Assembly: GCA_021730635.1 (NCBI GenBank)
Contig: JAJNNC010000001.1
Coordinates: forward strand, 1,116,001-1,180,000
Reading direction: 5' to 3'
DNA: 64,000 nucleotides
From: Catalimonadaceae bacterium JC749
GTDB taxonomy: Bacteria; Bacteroidota; Bacteroidia; Cytophagales; Cyclobacteriaceae
Position numbers and translations under genes: made by a program. Below are positions 35,316-44,441 of this stretch, in pieces; the stretch's first letter is position 1, and the number at the start of each line of letters is the position of its first letter. The notes beneath the pieces are model-generated. The model was given only the letters and a program-made list of their open reading frames with translations. It was not told the DNA's origin and did not search any database.

Positions 35316-36638
35316 CTACTTGTTTACAGAGACTTCAATAGAAAAATAGGTATTTCCACCAAAAACATTCTGGTATGCTTCTTCTACACCTCCTACCAGA
35401 TATCCAAATCCAAAGGTCCTGGCTTGTTGTGTACTATCCGTTTTTATGTTCATGTCGTTTTCTGTGTGCGTGGCATTCACCCAGGCAGGCGTTTGTTTTT
35501 TAAGTGAAAAACGCAAATCCGGATAAGATTTACCTTGTGCCATAAAGGTGAGCACATGAGTCGCTTTTCCTTCTATGACCGCAAAATCCCGCGTATTGAT
35601 ATTCTTAATCACTTCTGTAGGCTGCACGCTCTCCAGAGAATACGCCTCATTTACCTGATAATTAACGGTATGTGTCAGATATTCCTGGTCTACCGGTATG
35701 TCAGACATATCAACCGCTACAGCAAAGCCAAATTGTCCTTCTGCCTCTCCGCGGCTGGCGGCCTCCACATTTTGAATGCCCCGCACATAGTCACTCCCCG
35801 AAAAATTTCTATCAGTCCGAAAGTTGCCCGTTTTATTGAAATTATTCATCACGGTGAAATAAGGCTGAAGTTCATCAGTCTGTGTGGTCAACATATAAGT
35901 GTTTTCAAATCCTTCAAGGGTATTCAACCGGATTTGATTCTTAAACTGATCCAGCAAGGCCTGTTTCCCTATCAACCAGACATAATAGGGTCTTTTCACA
36001 CCCTGCAGGTTCACAGGTTGATCGTTCTTATTATAATAATTGCCATTAAACTCTGAATTCAGCTTAATAATGTAAGTAGCAAAAGGCTCTTGTTGCAGCT
36101 TACTTCTAAAGGTGTTATAAATACTGATTTTCTGGTTGTTGAGCCTCTCTGCTGTATTGCCTCCTTCTGCAGAAAATATGTAGTCTGAGATCAGCATGCT
36201 GACCCCTTCCTTATCAACTTCTTCTAATACCTGATTTAAAATTTGATTCAAATTACTGCTTGAGCGGTTACCGCCTCTTTCCTGAAAAGAAGCCGGCTCC
36301 AGATTATTAATAAAATTTTGGATACCCCCCCGGTAAGGAATGATCCGGGTGTTGATGTAGCTTACCTGCACAGAATCGGCCAGATAGCTAACGTCTATCA
36401 AAAGCTTATACAGATCATCCTCGAAAGAAGTAATACCCCTCACGTAGCCATCCATGCTGCCTGAGTTTTCCAGAAAAATATGATAAAAGGAAGGAGTAGT
36501 GTTTTCCTTTCCAGGATCAGACTGAGATGTTTCTGGCGTGGATGCTGACTCCTGATTTCTCCCCGTACGGTAATCACAGGAAAACAAGCAAAAAGAGCAA
36601 TAAAAAGATAAGAGGCATACTGCCTGTGGGTAACGCAT
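35316..36638 (-). CDS. VWA-like lipoprotein
   Basis: A 440-residue lipoprotein. The signal sequence ends CLFSC with the lipid-bearing cysteine at 21, followed by a Ser/Thr/Pro linker. A VWA-like fold begins FYHIFLENSGSMDGYVRG at residue 51. The metal-site loop is E57-N-S59-G-S61, so the usual first Asp of DxSxS is Glu. VSMLISDYIFSAEGG provides the strand with the later acidic residue. The C-terminal half is beta-rich and unassigned. It should sit in the periplasm or at the outer membrane and is the first gene of the cluster, downstream of a palindrome. Confidence 0.75.
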   Translation of the reverse strand: MRYPQAVCLLSFYCSFCLFSCDYRTGRNQESASTPETSQSDPGKENTTPSFYHIFLENSGSMDGYVRGITSFEDDLYKLLIDVSYLADSVQVSYINTRIIPYRGGIQNFINNLEPASFQERGGNRSSSNLNQILNQVLEEVDKEGVSMLISDYIFSAEGGNTAERLNNQKISIYNTFRSKLQQEPFATYIIKLNSEFNGNYYNKNDQPVNLQGVKRPYYVWLIGKQALLDQFKNQIRLNTLEGFENTYMLTTQTDELQPYFTVMNNFNKTGNFRTDRNFSGSDYVRGIQNVEAASRGEAEGQFGFAVAVDMSDIPVDQEYLTHTVNYQVNEAYSLESVQPTEVIKNINTRDFAVIEGKATHVLTFMAQGKSYPDLRFSLKKQTPAWVNATHTENDMNIKTDSTQQARTFGFGYLVGGVEEAYQNVFGGNTYFSIEVSVNK

Positions 36639-36749
36639 AAAAAATATTATTTCACCTGTTTTGATTCTCTATTCTTAAACAGCTAAAGAAACGCCTTTAT
36701 TATCATTTATGCTGATATAACTACAAAAGAGCCACTTCAGCAGTCTAAT

Positions 36750-36761
36750 ACGAACGTTCGT
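36750..36761. promoter_or_regulatory. 12-bp perfect palindrome before the cytoskeletal cluster
   Basis: ACGAACGTTCGT is a perfect palindrome 4 bp beyond the purE stop and about 112 bp upstream of the VWA-like start. It has no T tract on either strand, so it is not a terminator. It could be an operator controlling the cluster. Confidence 0.4.
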
Positions 36762-36765
36762 TCAG

Positions 36766-37302
36766 TTACTGCATGGTGGAACTGAAGCCTATTCTGCTGC
36801 CCCTATAGCCTTGCGCTTCCATTTGCTGGGCAGCCTCTTCCACCTTTTCTTTCAACTTCTTTTTATATTCTTCCAGTTTCTCTGCTATTTTTTTATCATG
36901 AGCCCCCAAAATCTGAGCAGCCAGCAACCCTGCATTTTTCCCACCATTCAAAGCAACCGTTGCCACTGGCACTCCTCCTGGCATTTGGAGAATAGACAAC
37001 ACAGAATCCCAACCATCTATGGAATTACTGGATTTGACCGGAACGCCTATCACGGGAAGTGTCGTAATAGAGGCCACCATACCAGGTAAATGGGCTGCAC
37101 CCCCTGCCCCGGCGATAATTACTTTGAGCCCTTTGAGCCTGGCCTCTTCCGCATATTTGATCATCCGGTGTGGTGTACGATGTGCCGATACAATCGTTAC
37201 TTCCAGGGGTATTTCCAATTCTTCCAGCACGTTAGCTGCCTCAACCATCACTGGTAAATCGGACTTGCTGCCCATGATGATTCCTACTTTAGGCTTGTTC
37301 AT
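36766..37302 (-). CDS. purE: N5-carboxyaminoimidazole ribonucleotide mutase PurE
   Basis: A 178-residue cytoplasmic class I PurE that rearranges N5-CAIR to CAIR in purine synthesis. Motifs are [13 protein letters not shown] at the N-terminus, [12 protein letters not shown] with the catalytic histidine, [14 protein letters not shown] and [20 protein letters not shown]. Length is typical. It overlaps the stop of purK by 4 bp (ATGA), so the two are translationally coupled in the order purK-purE. Confidence 0.97.
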   Translation of the reverse strand: MNKPKVGIIMGSKSDLPVMVEAANVLEELEIPLEVTIVSAHRTPHRMIKYAEEARLKGLKVIIAGAGGAAHLPGMVASITTLPVIGVPVKSSNSIDGWDSVLSILQMPGGVPVATVALNGGKNAGLLAAQILGAHDKKIAEKLEEYKKKLKEKVEEAAQQMEAQGYRGSRIGFSSTMQ

Positions 37303-38444
37303 GCAATTACTTTTAGAGATGATTTTACTTGCTTTACTTTTTCTTTTAATCTTTCTGAATTTTGGTCGATGATGGTCACATGCCCCATTTTTCTGAAAGG
37401 TTTGGTCATCTTTTTTCCATACAGATGTATTTTTACACCTTCCAGCGCCAATGCTTTCTCCAATCCTTCATACCGGGCTAATCCCGTAAAGCCCTCCTCT
37501 CCCAGTAAATTAACCATAGCAGCGGGCACTTTAGTAGTGGTAGAGCCCAGTGGCATATTGAGAATGGCCCGAATATGTTGCTCAAACTGTGAAGTGACAT
37601 TAGCTTCAATTGTATGATGGCCACTGTTGTGGGTACGGGGTGCTACTTCATTTACCAGCACTTCTCCACTTTTTGTGACAAACATTTCCACGGCCAGTAA
37701 GCCTGTCATTCCCAGTTTTTGTATGACCTCTCTGGCAATAGCTTCTGCTTTATTTTCCGTTTCAGCACTAATCTGTGCCGGCGCAAATAGATATTCTACC
37801 AGATTTTTTTCCGGGTGAAACACCAGTTCCACTACGGGAAAAGTCTTGGTTTCGCCTTGTTCGTTTCGGGCGACAATCACTGAGATTTCCTTGTCAAAAT
37901 CAATGAGTTTTTCCAGTAACCCCGGTTGATCAAATCCATTTTTAATCTCCTCTTCTGTCCGGATCTTCTGTACTCCTCTTCCGTCATATCCTTCTCTCCC
38001 TAGCTTATGGACGGCCGGCAGAAAGGAAAGGTGTTGATATAAGTCAGCCTGTTTTTCAGTAAGTATAAAAGGTGCCGTAGGTATATGGTGTTGTTGGTAA
38101 AACAGCTTTTGTGCCCTTTTATCCTGGATCAGTGCGATCACTTCGGGCTCTGGAAAAACCTTGACGCCTTCCGACTGCAGCTGTTTTAAAGCTTCCGTAT
38201 TAACGTTTTCAATCTCAATGGTTACTACATCATAGTTTTTCCCAAACTGGTAGACGGTATCAAAGTCTGTCAGGGAGCCCACCTGAAAATAAGTAGCCAG
38301 GTGCTTACAAGGTGCCTGAGCATCAGGGTCCAACACGCCAATATCAATATTAAAGTCAATAGCGGACTGTATCATCATACGGCCTAACTGACCGCCTCCT
38401 AGTATGCCTAATTTAAAATTTTGATAAAATGCAGTTGCCATCAC
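37299..38444 (-). CDS. purK: N5-carboxyaminoimidazole ribonucleotide synthase PurK
   Basis: A 381-residue ATP-grasp enzyme that carboxylates AIR using ATP and bicarbonate, feeding N5-CAIR to PurE. The N-terminal loop [17 protein letters not shown], the ATP-grasp strand [33 protein letters not shown] and the metal region [16 protein letters not shown] are all present. The extended C-terminus is standard. The start could be either of two adjacent ATG codons. It is directly upstream of purE with a 4-bp overlap. Confidence 0.97.
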   Translation of the reverse strand: MMATAFYQNFKLGILGGGQLGRMMIQSAIDFNIDIGVLDPDAQAPCKHLATYFQVGSLTDFDTVYQFGKNYDVVTIEIENVNTEALKQLQSEGVKVFPEPEVIALIQDKRAQKLFYQQHHIPTAPFILTEKQADLYQHLSFLPAVHKLGREGYDGRGVQKIRTEEEIKNGFDQPGLLEKLIDFDKEISVIVARNEQGETKTFPVVELVFHPEKNLVEYLFAPAQISAETENKAEAIAREVIQKLGMTGLLAVEMFVTKSGEVLVNEVAPRTHNSGHHTIEANVTSQFEQHIRAILNMPLGSTTTKVPAAMVNLLGEEGFTGLARYEGLEKALALEGVKIHLYGKKMTKPFRKMGHVTIIDQNSERLKEKVKQVKSSLKVIA

Positions 38445-38552
38445 TAATTTTCTTTTTATTTAACCAAATTACAATGAATTTGATACCAATCGCCAAAACT
38501 ACTACTTAAAATACTTATTTTAGTGCATTTCCGGGATTTTCATGTGAGTCTT

Positions 38553-39131
38553 ATGCGCCTATCTGCCTTCTTCTGTGTTTTTCTTTTATCCGGGTTTCTT
38601 TTTTCTGTCAAATCTCAAAATTTTCAATCAGAACTGCTCATAGGCGTGAATGCATCTCAGATAGATGGCGATGCGCTCTGGGGTTATAACAAACCGGGTC
38701 TGCTGGCTGGTGCTATGATTACTTACCCTTTTTCAGAAAAGTTTGCTGCCCAAACAGGTTTCCTTTACAGTGCAAAAGGAAGTAAGCACGGAAAAGATGA
38801 TCCTCAGTTTTTTATCTGGCGACTCAACTACCTGGAAATGCCCTGGACAGCCAGGGTGCTTGCCTTTGAAAAAATCTATTTTTCAGGTGGCATCACCGCC
38901 AACTATCTCATTTCTTCTAAAGTTGACGCCGGCTATGGGTTCGTATCCAGTCGCAGAGGATTCAAAGCTTTTGATTTTTGCTATCTGGTCGGTGTCGCCT
39001 ATAAACCGCTGGATAATGCCGCGTTTCAAGTCAGGTTAGTCAATGGATGGGCCAGTGCTAACCGACTGGAATTTTTTAGAAACCGGAGTTTGAGTTTTGC
39101 TGCCATCTTCTACCTGGGCAAATCCCGGTAA
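38553..39131 (+). CDS. PorT-like outer-membrane barrel protein
   Basis: A 192-residue exported protein. The ATG at 38553 gives a clean signal peptide MRLSAFFCVFLLSGFLF cut near VKSQN. A longer frame from GTG at 38523 is less likely. The mature part has the barrel pattern ELLIGVNASQIDGD, FAAQTGFLYSAKGSKHG, RLNYLEMPWTARV, YFSGGITANYLIS and the closing SLSFAAIFYLG, as in the second PorT-like protein of this window. Function is unknown. It is divergent from purK and convergent with the MutS-related gene. Confidence 0.82.
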   Translation: MRLSAFFCVFLLSGFLFSVKSQNFQSELLIGVNASQIDGDALWGYNKPGLLAGAMITYPFSEKFAAQTGFLYSAKGSKHGKDDPQFFIWRLNYLEMPWTARVLAFEKIYFSGGITANYLISSKVDAGYGFVSSRRGFKAFDFCYLVGVAYKPLDNAAFQVRLVNGWASANRLEFFRNRSLSFAAIFYLGKSR

Positions 39132-39147
39132 TCTGATCATAAAAAAA

Positions 39148-40950
39148 CTATTCTAAAGCAATTCCCATTTTGGCCATCAGTTTACTGGCATTGAAACTTT
39201 TACATACTCCTTCATACAACTTATAATCAAAGTAAATTTCATCTTGCTCAATGGTGCTGGTAAAACTATAGTTTTTCACCTGAGGCAATTCCGATTCCAT
39301 ACTTCCCAATTCCAAATCATGGGTGGATACAAACCCGGAGGCATCCAGTTTGCTGAGCTGCCTGATGAGAGAGGCCGCGCCACGATGACGATCCTGTGAG
39401 TTGGTACCTTTTAATATTTCATCCAGCATAAAAAGCACAGGTCTTTCCGGCGCTTTGAGATAATCTAATAACTGTCGCAACCTTCTGAGTTCAGCGTAGA
39501 AGGAAGAAACACTTTCTTCCAGTGAATCCTGGGTTCGCATACTGGTAAACACCTGCATTTCTGATATAGTCAGTTGTCGGGCGCATACGGGTGCCCCCAT
39601 CAGGGCTAGTACTGTATTGATGCCTATAGTACGCAAAAAAGTACTTTTCCCCGACATGTTAGACCCTGTAATAATATTGACAGTGCCCCTCCCCTGCATG
39701 CCAAAGTCATTACTCACTCTTATCTTTTCATCGATCAGACAATGGCCCAAGGCCTGAGCTGAGAACACATGAGGCTGGCTGGCGATCTCCGGAAAAGTAT
39801 AATCCGGATTGGCATAGGCAAAACCTGCAACACTTTCCAGGGCTTCAAAATCATTGATAGCATCGAACCATAGTTCCACATCTACCTTGACTTGACTTTT
39901 CCAGCGTGCCGCTTTCAGCAGCCAGTACACGTCCAGCAACAATACCACATTTAGGATATGATAGAATATGTTGCCTCTGGCATCAAAATTCTCGAGGATA
40001 TACTGCAGCTTATTGATTTCTTTGGAGGCGCTCATACCAGAGTGAAAAAACACTTCCCTTAATTGCTGGTTCAGGCTGGCCTGAAATTCTCTTTTTTCCA
40101 CCATTTTTATCATGCCCTTGTATGCTTTCAAAGCCCCTACACCTTTGCTGGTTTTTTGATGGGTATCGCTGGCCCAATGAGCCGTACGCCACAGGATTAA
40201 AATATTCACAAGAATGGCTGCTACTGGTAACAATCCACTGCTATCCCATAGGTAGTAGGCCAGCATAGCGGTGAGGGTGACCATAGGCATAACCCGTGAG
40301 GCTGCCAGATACAAATTGTTTTTCAGTATGGGCGAAGGTTCTTTGATCCAGGCCAGCAATGTTTCCGTATCTTCCTCTTTGGCGACGGTCTCCATGCCGT
40401 ATGCCTGAAAATTTTGATTCCAATCTAAATCTTCCTTCAACTCTTTGATAGCTTCCTGCCGTAGTAGAATAGTTTCCCGTTGGGCCGGCGACTGTAACCA
40501 GGCAGCCAACCGGTCTTTTCCCCGGGTAATATCACTCCGGTTTAGCAGCTGAAACAAGGAATGTTCTCCGAAAATATCTAAATCACCCGTATAGGGATGC
40601 GACCTATCTTGGTACTGGTTTCCTCCATCAAATCCTTTCAAATCATTTTTCAGCCTGCGGATTTCATCCTGGTTGATCTGCACAAGGTGGGTGAAATGTA
40701 ATTTCTTCGCTTTGATCCGGTTATGATACCGAATCAGCCATGCAAAAACGATAAAAAAAAGGAGTACCAAGATTAGTAACAGAAAACCTTCTCTGGCATT
40801 CGCCAGGTAGACAAATCCAATCAGGGACAGGACAAAAAGACATATTCGAGCCAGAGAAAGCTGTTTATCTTTTTTACTGTAGGTGAGGGCCAGCTTTTCA
40901 AAATTTTCTGCTCTTTGCTGGTAAGTAGCAGCTACTTGTTTTTTTATCAT
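39148..40950 (-). CDS. Membrane-associated MutS-family ATPase
   Basis: A 600-residue protein with two hydrophobic helix pairs, about 35-70 and 215-250, and a C-terminal MutS ATPase domain. Walker A is GSNMSGKSTFLRT (K435), Walker B is VLFMLDEILKGTNSQDRH, with ASGFVSTHDLELG as the switch histidine region. It lacks the MutS mismatch-binding domain I and the MutS2 Smr nuclease. This is the bacteroidete 'MutS-related' family with transmembrane segments. Function is unknown, and a role in mismatch repair should not be assumed. The upstream gene lysA is divergent. Confidence 0.85.
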   Translation of the reverse strand: MIKKQVAATYQQRAENFEKLALTYSKKDKQLSLARICLFVLSLIGFVYLANAREGFLLLILVLLFFIVFAWLIRYHNRIKAKKLHFTHLVQINQDEIRRLKNDLKGFDGGNQYQDRSHPYTGDLDIFGEHSLFQLLNRSDITRGKDRLAAWLQSPAQRETILLRQEAIKELKEDLDWNQNFQAYGMETVAKEEDTETLLAWIKEPSPILKNNLYLAASRVMPMVTLTAMLAYYLWDSSGLLPVAAILVNILILWRTAHWASDTHQKTSKGVGALKAYKGMIKMVEKREFQASLNQQLREVFFHSGMSASKEINKLQYILENFDARGNIFYHILNVVLLLDVYWLLKAARWKSQVKVDVELWFDAINDFEALESVAGFAYANPDYTFPEIASQPHVFSAQALGHCLIDEKIRVSNDFGMQGRGTVNIITGSNMSGKSTFLRTIGINTVLALMGAPVCARQLTISEMQVFTSMRTQDSLEESVSSFYAELRRLRQLLDYLKAPERPVLFMLDEILKGTNSQDRHRGAASLIRQLSKLDASGFVSTHDLELGSMESELPQVKNYSFTSTIEQDEIYFDYKLYEGVCKSFNASKLMAKMGIALE

Positions 40951-41084
40951 TGTTTTGGGCTATGTTTTCTATCAGTTATGGCCAGATGTATTGATTTATT
41001 CCAACGTATTATTGTTACAATGTTTTGGTTTCCTGTAAGGTTTTAGAAATCTTGCAATATCTTTGTTGAATTATTAAAATTTAC

Positions 41085-42320
41085 ATGTCAGAACAAGCGA
41101 AATATCCACGTTTTATTCAGGAAGTTGATCTTCTGGAAGTCTGCCAACAATTTGGCACACCCTTGTATGTATACGATGCGCAAAAAATAATTGATCAGAT
41201 TCAGCGACTAAAAAATGCTTTCAGCCGGGGGCAAGCCAAATTTAAATTTGCTGCAAAGGCGCTTACGAATCAATCCATCCTCAAGCTTATCAGGAAACAA
41301 GGCTTAGGGCTGGATGTCGTTTCTATTCAGGAAGTCCATTTGGGGTTACAGGCAGGTTTTAAGCCCCAGGAAATTATGTATACACCCAATTGTGTTGCTT
41401 TCACGGAGATTCAGGAGGCTGTCGAACTGGGTGTTACTATCAATATAGATAATTTACCTTTGCTGGATCGCTTTGGTCAAACCTACGGATCCTCAGTTCC
41501 CTGTTGTATTCGCCTGAATCCGGGCATCCTGGCAGGAGGAAATTTCAAAATATCCACCGGTCATCACCGTTCTAAATTTGGTATCTCAGCCCTTCGGTTG
41601 GAGGAAGTACTGCATACAGTTTCACGTTATCAAATATTTGTTAATGGATTACATATTCATACAGGATCTGATATAACGGATGTTGACGTTTTTATGATGG
41701 GAGCTGAACTCCTTTTTAAAACTGCGATGAAATTTCCCCAGCTTCAGTTTATTGATTTTGGTAGTGGTTTCAAAGTTCCCTACAAACCGGATGACGCCTT
41801 TACAGATCTGGAGCAGTTAGCCCAGCGTTTGCAGGAAAAATTTGATATTTTTTGTCAGGAGTATGGCCGTCCTTTGGAGATGTGGTTTGAGCCTGGCAAG
41901 TTCATTGTCAGTGAAGCAGGCTTTCTGTTAGCATCTGTCAATGTGGTGAAGCCCACACCAGATATTACCTTTATAGGTCTGGATACTGGTCTGAACCATT
42001 TAATACGGCCTATGATGTATGACGCATACCATAAAATTATCAATCTTTCCAGGCCTGATGGCGAAAAGCAGCGGTACGATGTGGTGGGCTACATTTGTGA
42101 AACAGACACATTCGGCAGCGACAGGGATATTGCCCAAGTACATGAAGGTGATGTGATAGCCATTTTAAATGCAGGCGCTTATGGATTTAGTATGGCTTCC
42201 AATTATAATTCCCGTCTACGCCCTGCTGAAATTTTAATCTATGAGGGCAAAGCACATCTCATTAGAAAAAAAGAGAATTTGGAGGATCTACTAAAAAACC
42301 AGATAGCAATAGAACTTTAG
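41085..42320 (+). CDS. lysA: Diaminopimelate decarboxylase
   Basis: A 411-residue PLP enzyme (alanine racemase fold III) that makes lysine from meso-diaminopimelate. PLP lysine is K58 in FKFAAKALTN. HTGSDITDVDVF, the glycine loop FIDFGSGFKVPY, and the catalytic cysteine region YICETDTFGSDR with the phosphate-side NAGAYGFSMASNYNSR are all present. The CETDTFG form, in place of CESGD, is usual for bacteroidete LysA. A TATCTTTG -7-like element lies at 41058-41065. A gene for a probable envelope protein follows after 3 bp, so they form one transcript. Confidence 0.93.
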   Translation: MSEQAKYPRFIQEVDLLEVCQQFGTPLYVYDAQKIIDQIQRLKNAFSRGQAKFKFAAKALTNQSILKLIRKQGLGLDVVSIQEVHLGLQAGFKPQEIMYTPNCVAFTEIQEAVELGVTINIDNLPLLDRFGQTYGSSVPCCIRLNPGILAGGNFKISTGHHRSKFGISALRLEEVLHTVSRYQIFVNGLHIHTGSDITDVDVFMMGAELLFKTAMKFPQLQFIDFGSGFKVPYKPDDAFTDLEQLAQRLQEKFDIFCQEYGRPLEMWFEPGKFIVSEAGFLLASVNVVKPTPDITFIGLDTGLNHLIRPMMYDAYHKIINLSRPDGEKQRYDVVGYICETDTFGSDRDIAQVHEGDVIAILNAGAYGFSMASNYNSRLRPAEILIYEGKAHLIRKKENLEDLLKNQIAIEL

Positions 42321-42323
42321 GCT

Positions 42324-43130
42324 ATGAACAAACGTTCGTTTTTATCTTTTTTGATATTTTTTGTTTCTCATATCATTTACGCCCAGGAGTTACCACCGGA
42401 AAATACCACTCGTTTTTTCAACCTTGGGGTAGGTTATACACTTCCTAAGTTTTTAGATCACAGTTTCTCAACCCTTCGGTATCAGGGTCATGCTGTGTCG
42501 GCTACAGGAGGTTTTCACTTCAGAGCACCTCACAGACTCCATCATCTGGACTTCCGCTTTGATTACGGGCAGTTATCCAATGCATCCAATTTTGCTACGG
42601 TAGACTATTTTCGGTTTGAAGGAAACTATGCCTATAAAAAATTCGTCAAAAACTTGTGGAAAGATCGTCTGCAATGGTTTGTAGGTGGCTCCTTTAACAG
42701 CCTCTGGACTTTGTGGATTTACCAGGGATTTGTCAACAATTCCTACAACAATAGCGTCTACGCTTCCCTTAGCCCCAATACTTCATTTGTATACCATTTT
42801 GAGCTTTTTCAAAGGCAATTTCGCGCAGAAGCTGCTGTTTTTATTCCCATACTGACTTTCGCTATGCGTCCTTCTTACGGCACTACCCGCTTTCCCGGAT
42901 TTCTGGACGACGATCGGGATGATACGCTTCGGCAGATCTGGGAAAGTGGCCAATTTGCTTCTTTCAACAAGTTTTTTCGTTATAGCAATACTATCTCTCT
43001 GGAATATTTTATGAAGAATGCCAACCGCCTGCGCCTAAGTTATGAGTGGAATTTCTTGAGATACCAAGAACCCAGAGTGGTGAATGCTGCATCACACAAT
43101 ATTACCATCGCTACCATGTTTAATTTTTAA
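42324..43130 (+). CDS. Exported barrel-like protein of unknown function
   Basis: A 268-residue protein with a signal peptide (MNKRSFLSFLIFFVSHIIYA, cut near Q21). The body has alternating aromatic-rich segments such as TRFFNLGVGYTLPKF, LDFRFDYGQLSNAS, WFVGGSFNSLW, FRAEAAVFIPIL and the final RLRLSYEWNFLRYQ plus a terminal HNITIATMFNF. A C-terminal aromatic residue and the spacing suggest an outer-membrane barrel. No family is recognised with confidence. It sits between lysA and an S41 protease with gaps of 3 and 26 bp. Confidence 0.65.
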   Translation: MNKRSFLSFLIFFVSHIIYAQELPPENTTRFFNLGVGYTLPKFLDHSFSTLRYQGHAVSATGGFHFRAPHRLHHLDFRFDYGQLSNASNFATVDYFRFEGNYAYKKFVKNLWKDRLQWFVGGSFNSLWTLWIYQGFVNNSYNNSVYASLSPNTSFVYHFELFQRQFRAEAAVFIPILTFAMRPSYGTTRFPGFLDDDRDDTLRQIWESGQFASFNKFFRYSNTISLEYFMKNANRLRLSYEWNFLRYQEPRVVNAASHNITIATMFNF

Positions 43131-43156
43131 GAGATCAGAACTCTCGCTGTCTAAAT

Positions 43157-44236
43157 ATGAAGAATAGTAAGATCATACCTTTTGCCATCCTTTTGATTTT
43201 TACATTACCCTGCTTTATTTCCTGTGAAGAATTATTCATACGGGAAGAATATGAAAACAACGCTTTGGATGTTTTTCATTCTCTTTGGACAACGGTAGAT
43301 GAAAATTATACTTTTTTCACAGCAAAAAATATAGACTGGGACTCAGTTTACACAGTAAGCCGACCGCTCGTAAGCGATGGAATGCGAAGTGATTCTCTTT
43401 TTAATGTGTTGGCCGATATGTTATCTGCTTTGCGAGATGGTCATGTGAACTTACAGGCTGGCTTTGATTTATCCCGTTACTGGGAATGGTATCTGAATTA
43501 TCCCCAGAACTTCAATTTTTCCCTTATTGAGCGCAATTATCTTGGAGATAATTATCAGATTTCCGGTCCTTTTTATCATCGTATGATCGATTCCATTGGC
43601 TATGTATACTACGAAAGTTTTGAAGACAATGTCAGTGAATCCATCGTAGATTACCTTGTGACGCTGTATTCTAGCCGTGTTAATAATAACAATGACACAA
43701 CCATTGTCAAAGGGTTAATCATCGATGTCAGAGACAATGGTGGGGGGAAAATCAACAATGCAGAAACCATTGCCAGCCGCTTTACCACTGAAAAAAAATT
43801 GGTTCAGTACTGGCAGTACAAAGATGGTCCTGAGCATGATAATTTTACCAAACCTATTCCCAAATATCTGGAACCGGGTGGAGAATTTCAGTACCGGGGC
43901 CTGGTTGTAGTCCTGACAAATCGTTCTTGTTATAGCGCTACGAATTTTTTTGCTCAGATTATGAAAAGCCTTGGCAACAATATTGTGATCTTGGGTGACA
44001 GCACAGGCGGTGGTGGCGGATTACCTGTGAACCGGGAATTACCCAACGGCTGGGTGTATCGTTTTTCCTCCACAGTTACCACCACCCTAACCGGGGAAAA
44101 TATTGAGTTTGGCATTGCGCCGGACATAAAAGTAGAGATGAAAGAAGAAGATTTGGAACAAGGTAAGGACTCTTTTATTGAGGCTGCTTTACAATTGATT
44201 GACGAGAATTTTGATAGAAACCGTCAAGGTTCTTAA
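43157..44236 (+). CDS. S41-family (C-terminal-processing type) peptidase lipoprotein
   Basis: A 359-residue protein with a lipoprotein signal ending PCFISC (C23). The N-terminal helical domain (ALDVFHSLWTTVDENYTFF) and the S41 protease core follow: IIDVRDNGGGKINNAETIA, the strand LVVVLTNRSCYSATNF with the nucleophile Ser, and VILGDSTGGGGGLPV. No PDZ domain is evident, which is common in this bacteroidete subgroup. It should act in the periplasm or on the cell surface. It follows an unassigned barrel-like gene, and a tRNA gene lies just downstream under its own promoter. Confidence 0.88.
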   Translation: MKNSKIIPFAILLIFTLPCFISCEELFIREEYENNALDVFHSLWTTVDENYTFFTAKNIDWDSVYTVSRPLVSDGMRSDSLFNVLADMLSALRDGHVNLQAGFDLSRYWEWYLNYPQNFNFSLIERNYLGDNYQISGPFYHRMIDSIGYVYYESFEDNVSESIVDYLVTLYSSRVNNNNDTTIVKGLIIDVRDNGGGKINNAETIASRFTTEKKLVQYWQYKDGPEHDNFTKPIPKYLEPGGEFQYRGLVVVLTNRSCYSATNFFAQIMKSLGNNIVILGDSTGGGGGLPVNRELPNGWVYRFSSTVTTTLTGENIEFGIAPDIKVEMKEEDLEQGKDSFIEAALQLIDENFDRNRQGS

Positions 44237-44252
44237 GCTAGCTGCATAAAAT

Positions 44253-44283
44253 TTTGCAGACAAGTGAATACCACGTATATTTG
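44253..44283 (+). promoter_or_regulatory. Bacteroidota-type promoter of tRNA-Val
   Basis: A -33 element TTTG (44253-44256), a 19-bp spacer and a perfect -7 element TATATTTG (44276-44283, consensus TAnnTTTG), ending 9 bp before the first base of the tRNA. This is the cleanest promoter in the window and fits the housekeeping sigma factor of this phylum. Confidence 0.85.
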
Positions 44284-44292
44284 TAAATGTAT

Positions 44293-44367
44293 GGGACGTT
44301 AGCTCAGTTGGTTTAGAGCGCTGCCTTGACAGGGCAGAGGCCACTGGTTCGAATCCAGTACGCCCCA
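44293..44367 (+). tRNA. tRNA-Val (anticodon GAC)
   Basis: A 75-nt cloverleaf. D arm GCTC...GAGC, anticodon arm CTGCC-TTGACAG-GGCAG with anticodon GAC, T arm ACTGG-TTCGAAT-CCAGT, discriminator A. The acceptor stem GGGACGT / ACGCCCC pairs except for one A-C mismatch at position 4-69. CCA is not encoded. Confidence 0.93.
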
Positions 44368-44441
44368 CTTTCCCCTTTGTGCTTTACATTCACTACCTCT
44401 CCTTAAAACCTTTCGGACTTTAATCTTATTAATATTTTAAT

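Noticed and set aside
26151-36638. Zorya defence system
   Set aside because: Only the ExbB-like protein with a long tail recalls ZorA. No ZorB (MotB-like) and no ZorC/D/E helicase or nuclease was found, so the cluster is not called Zorya.
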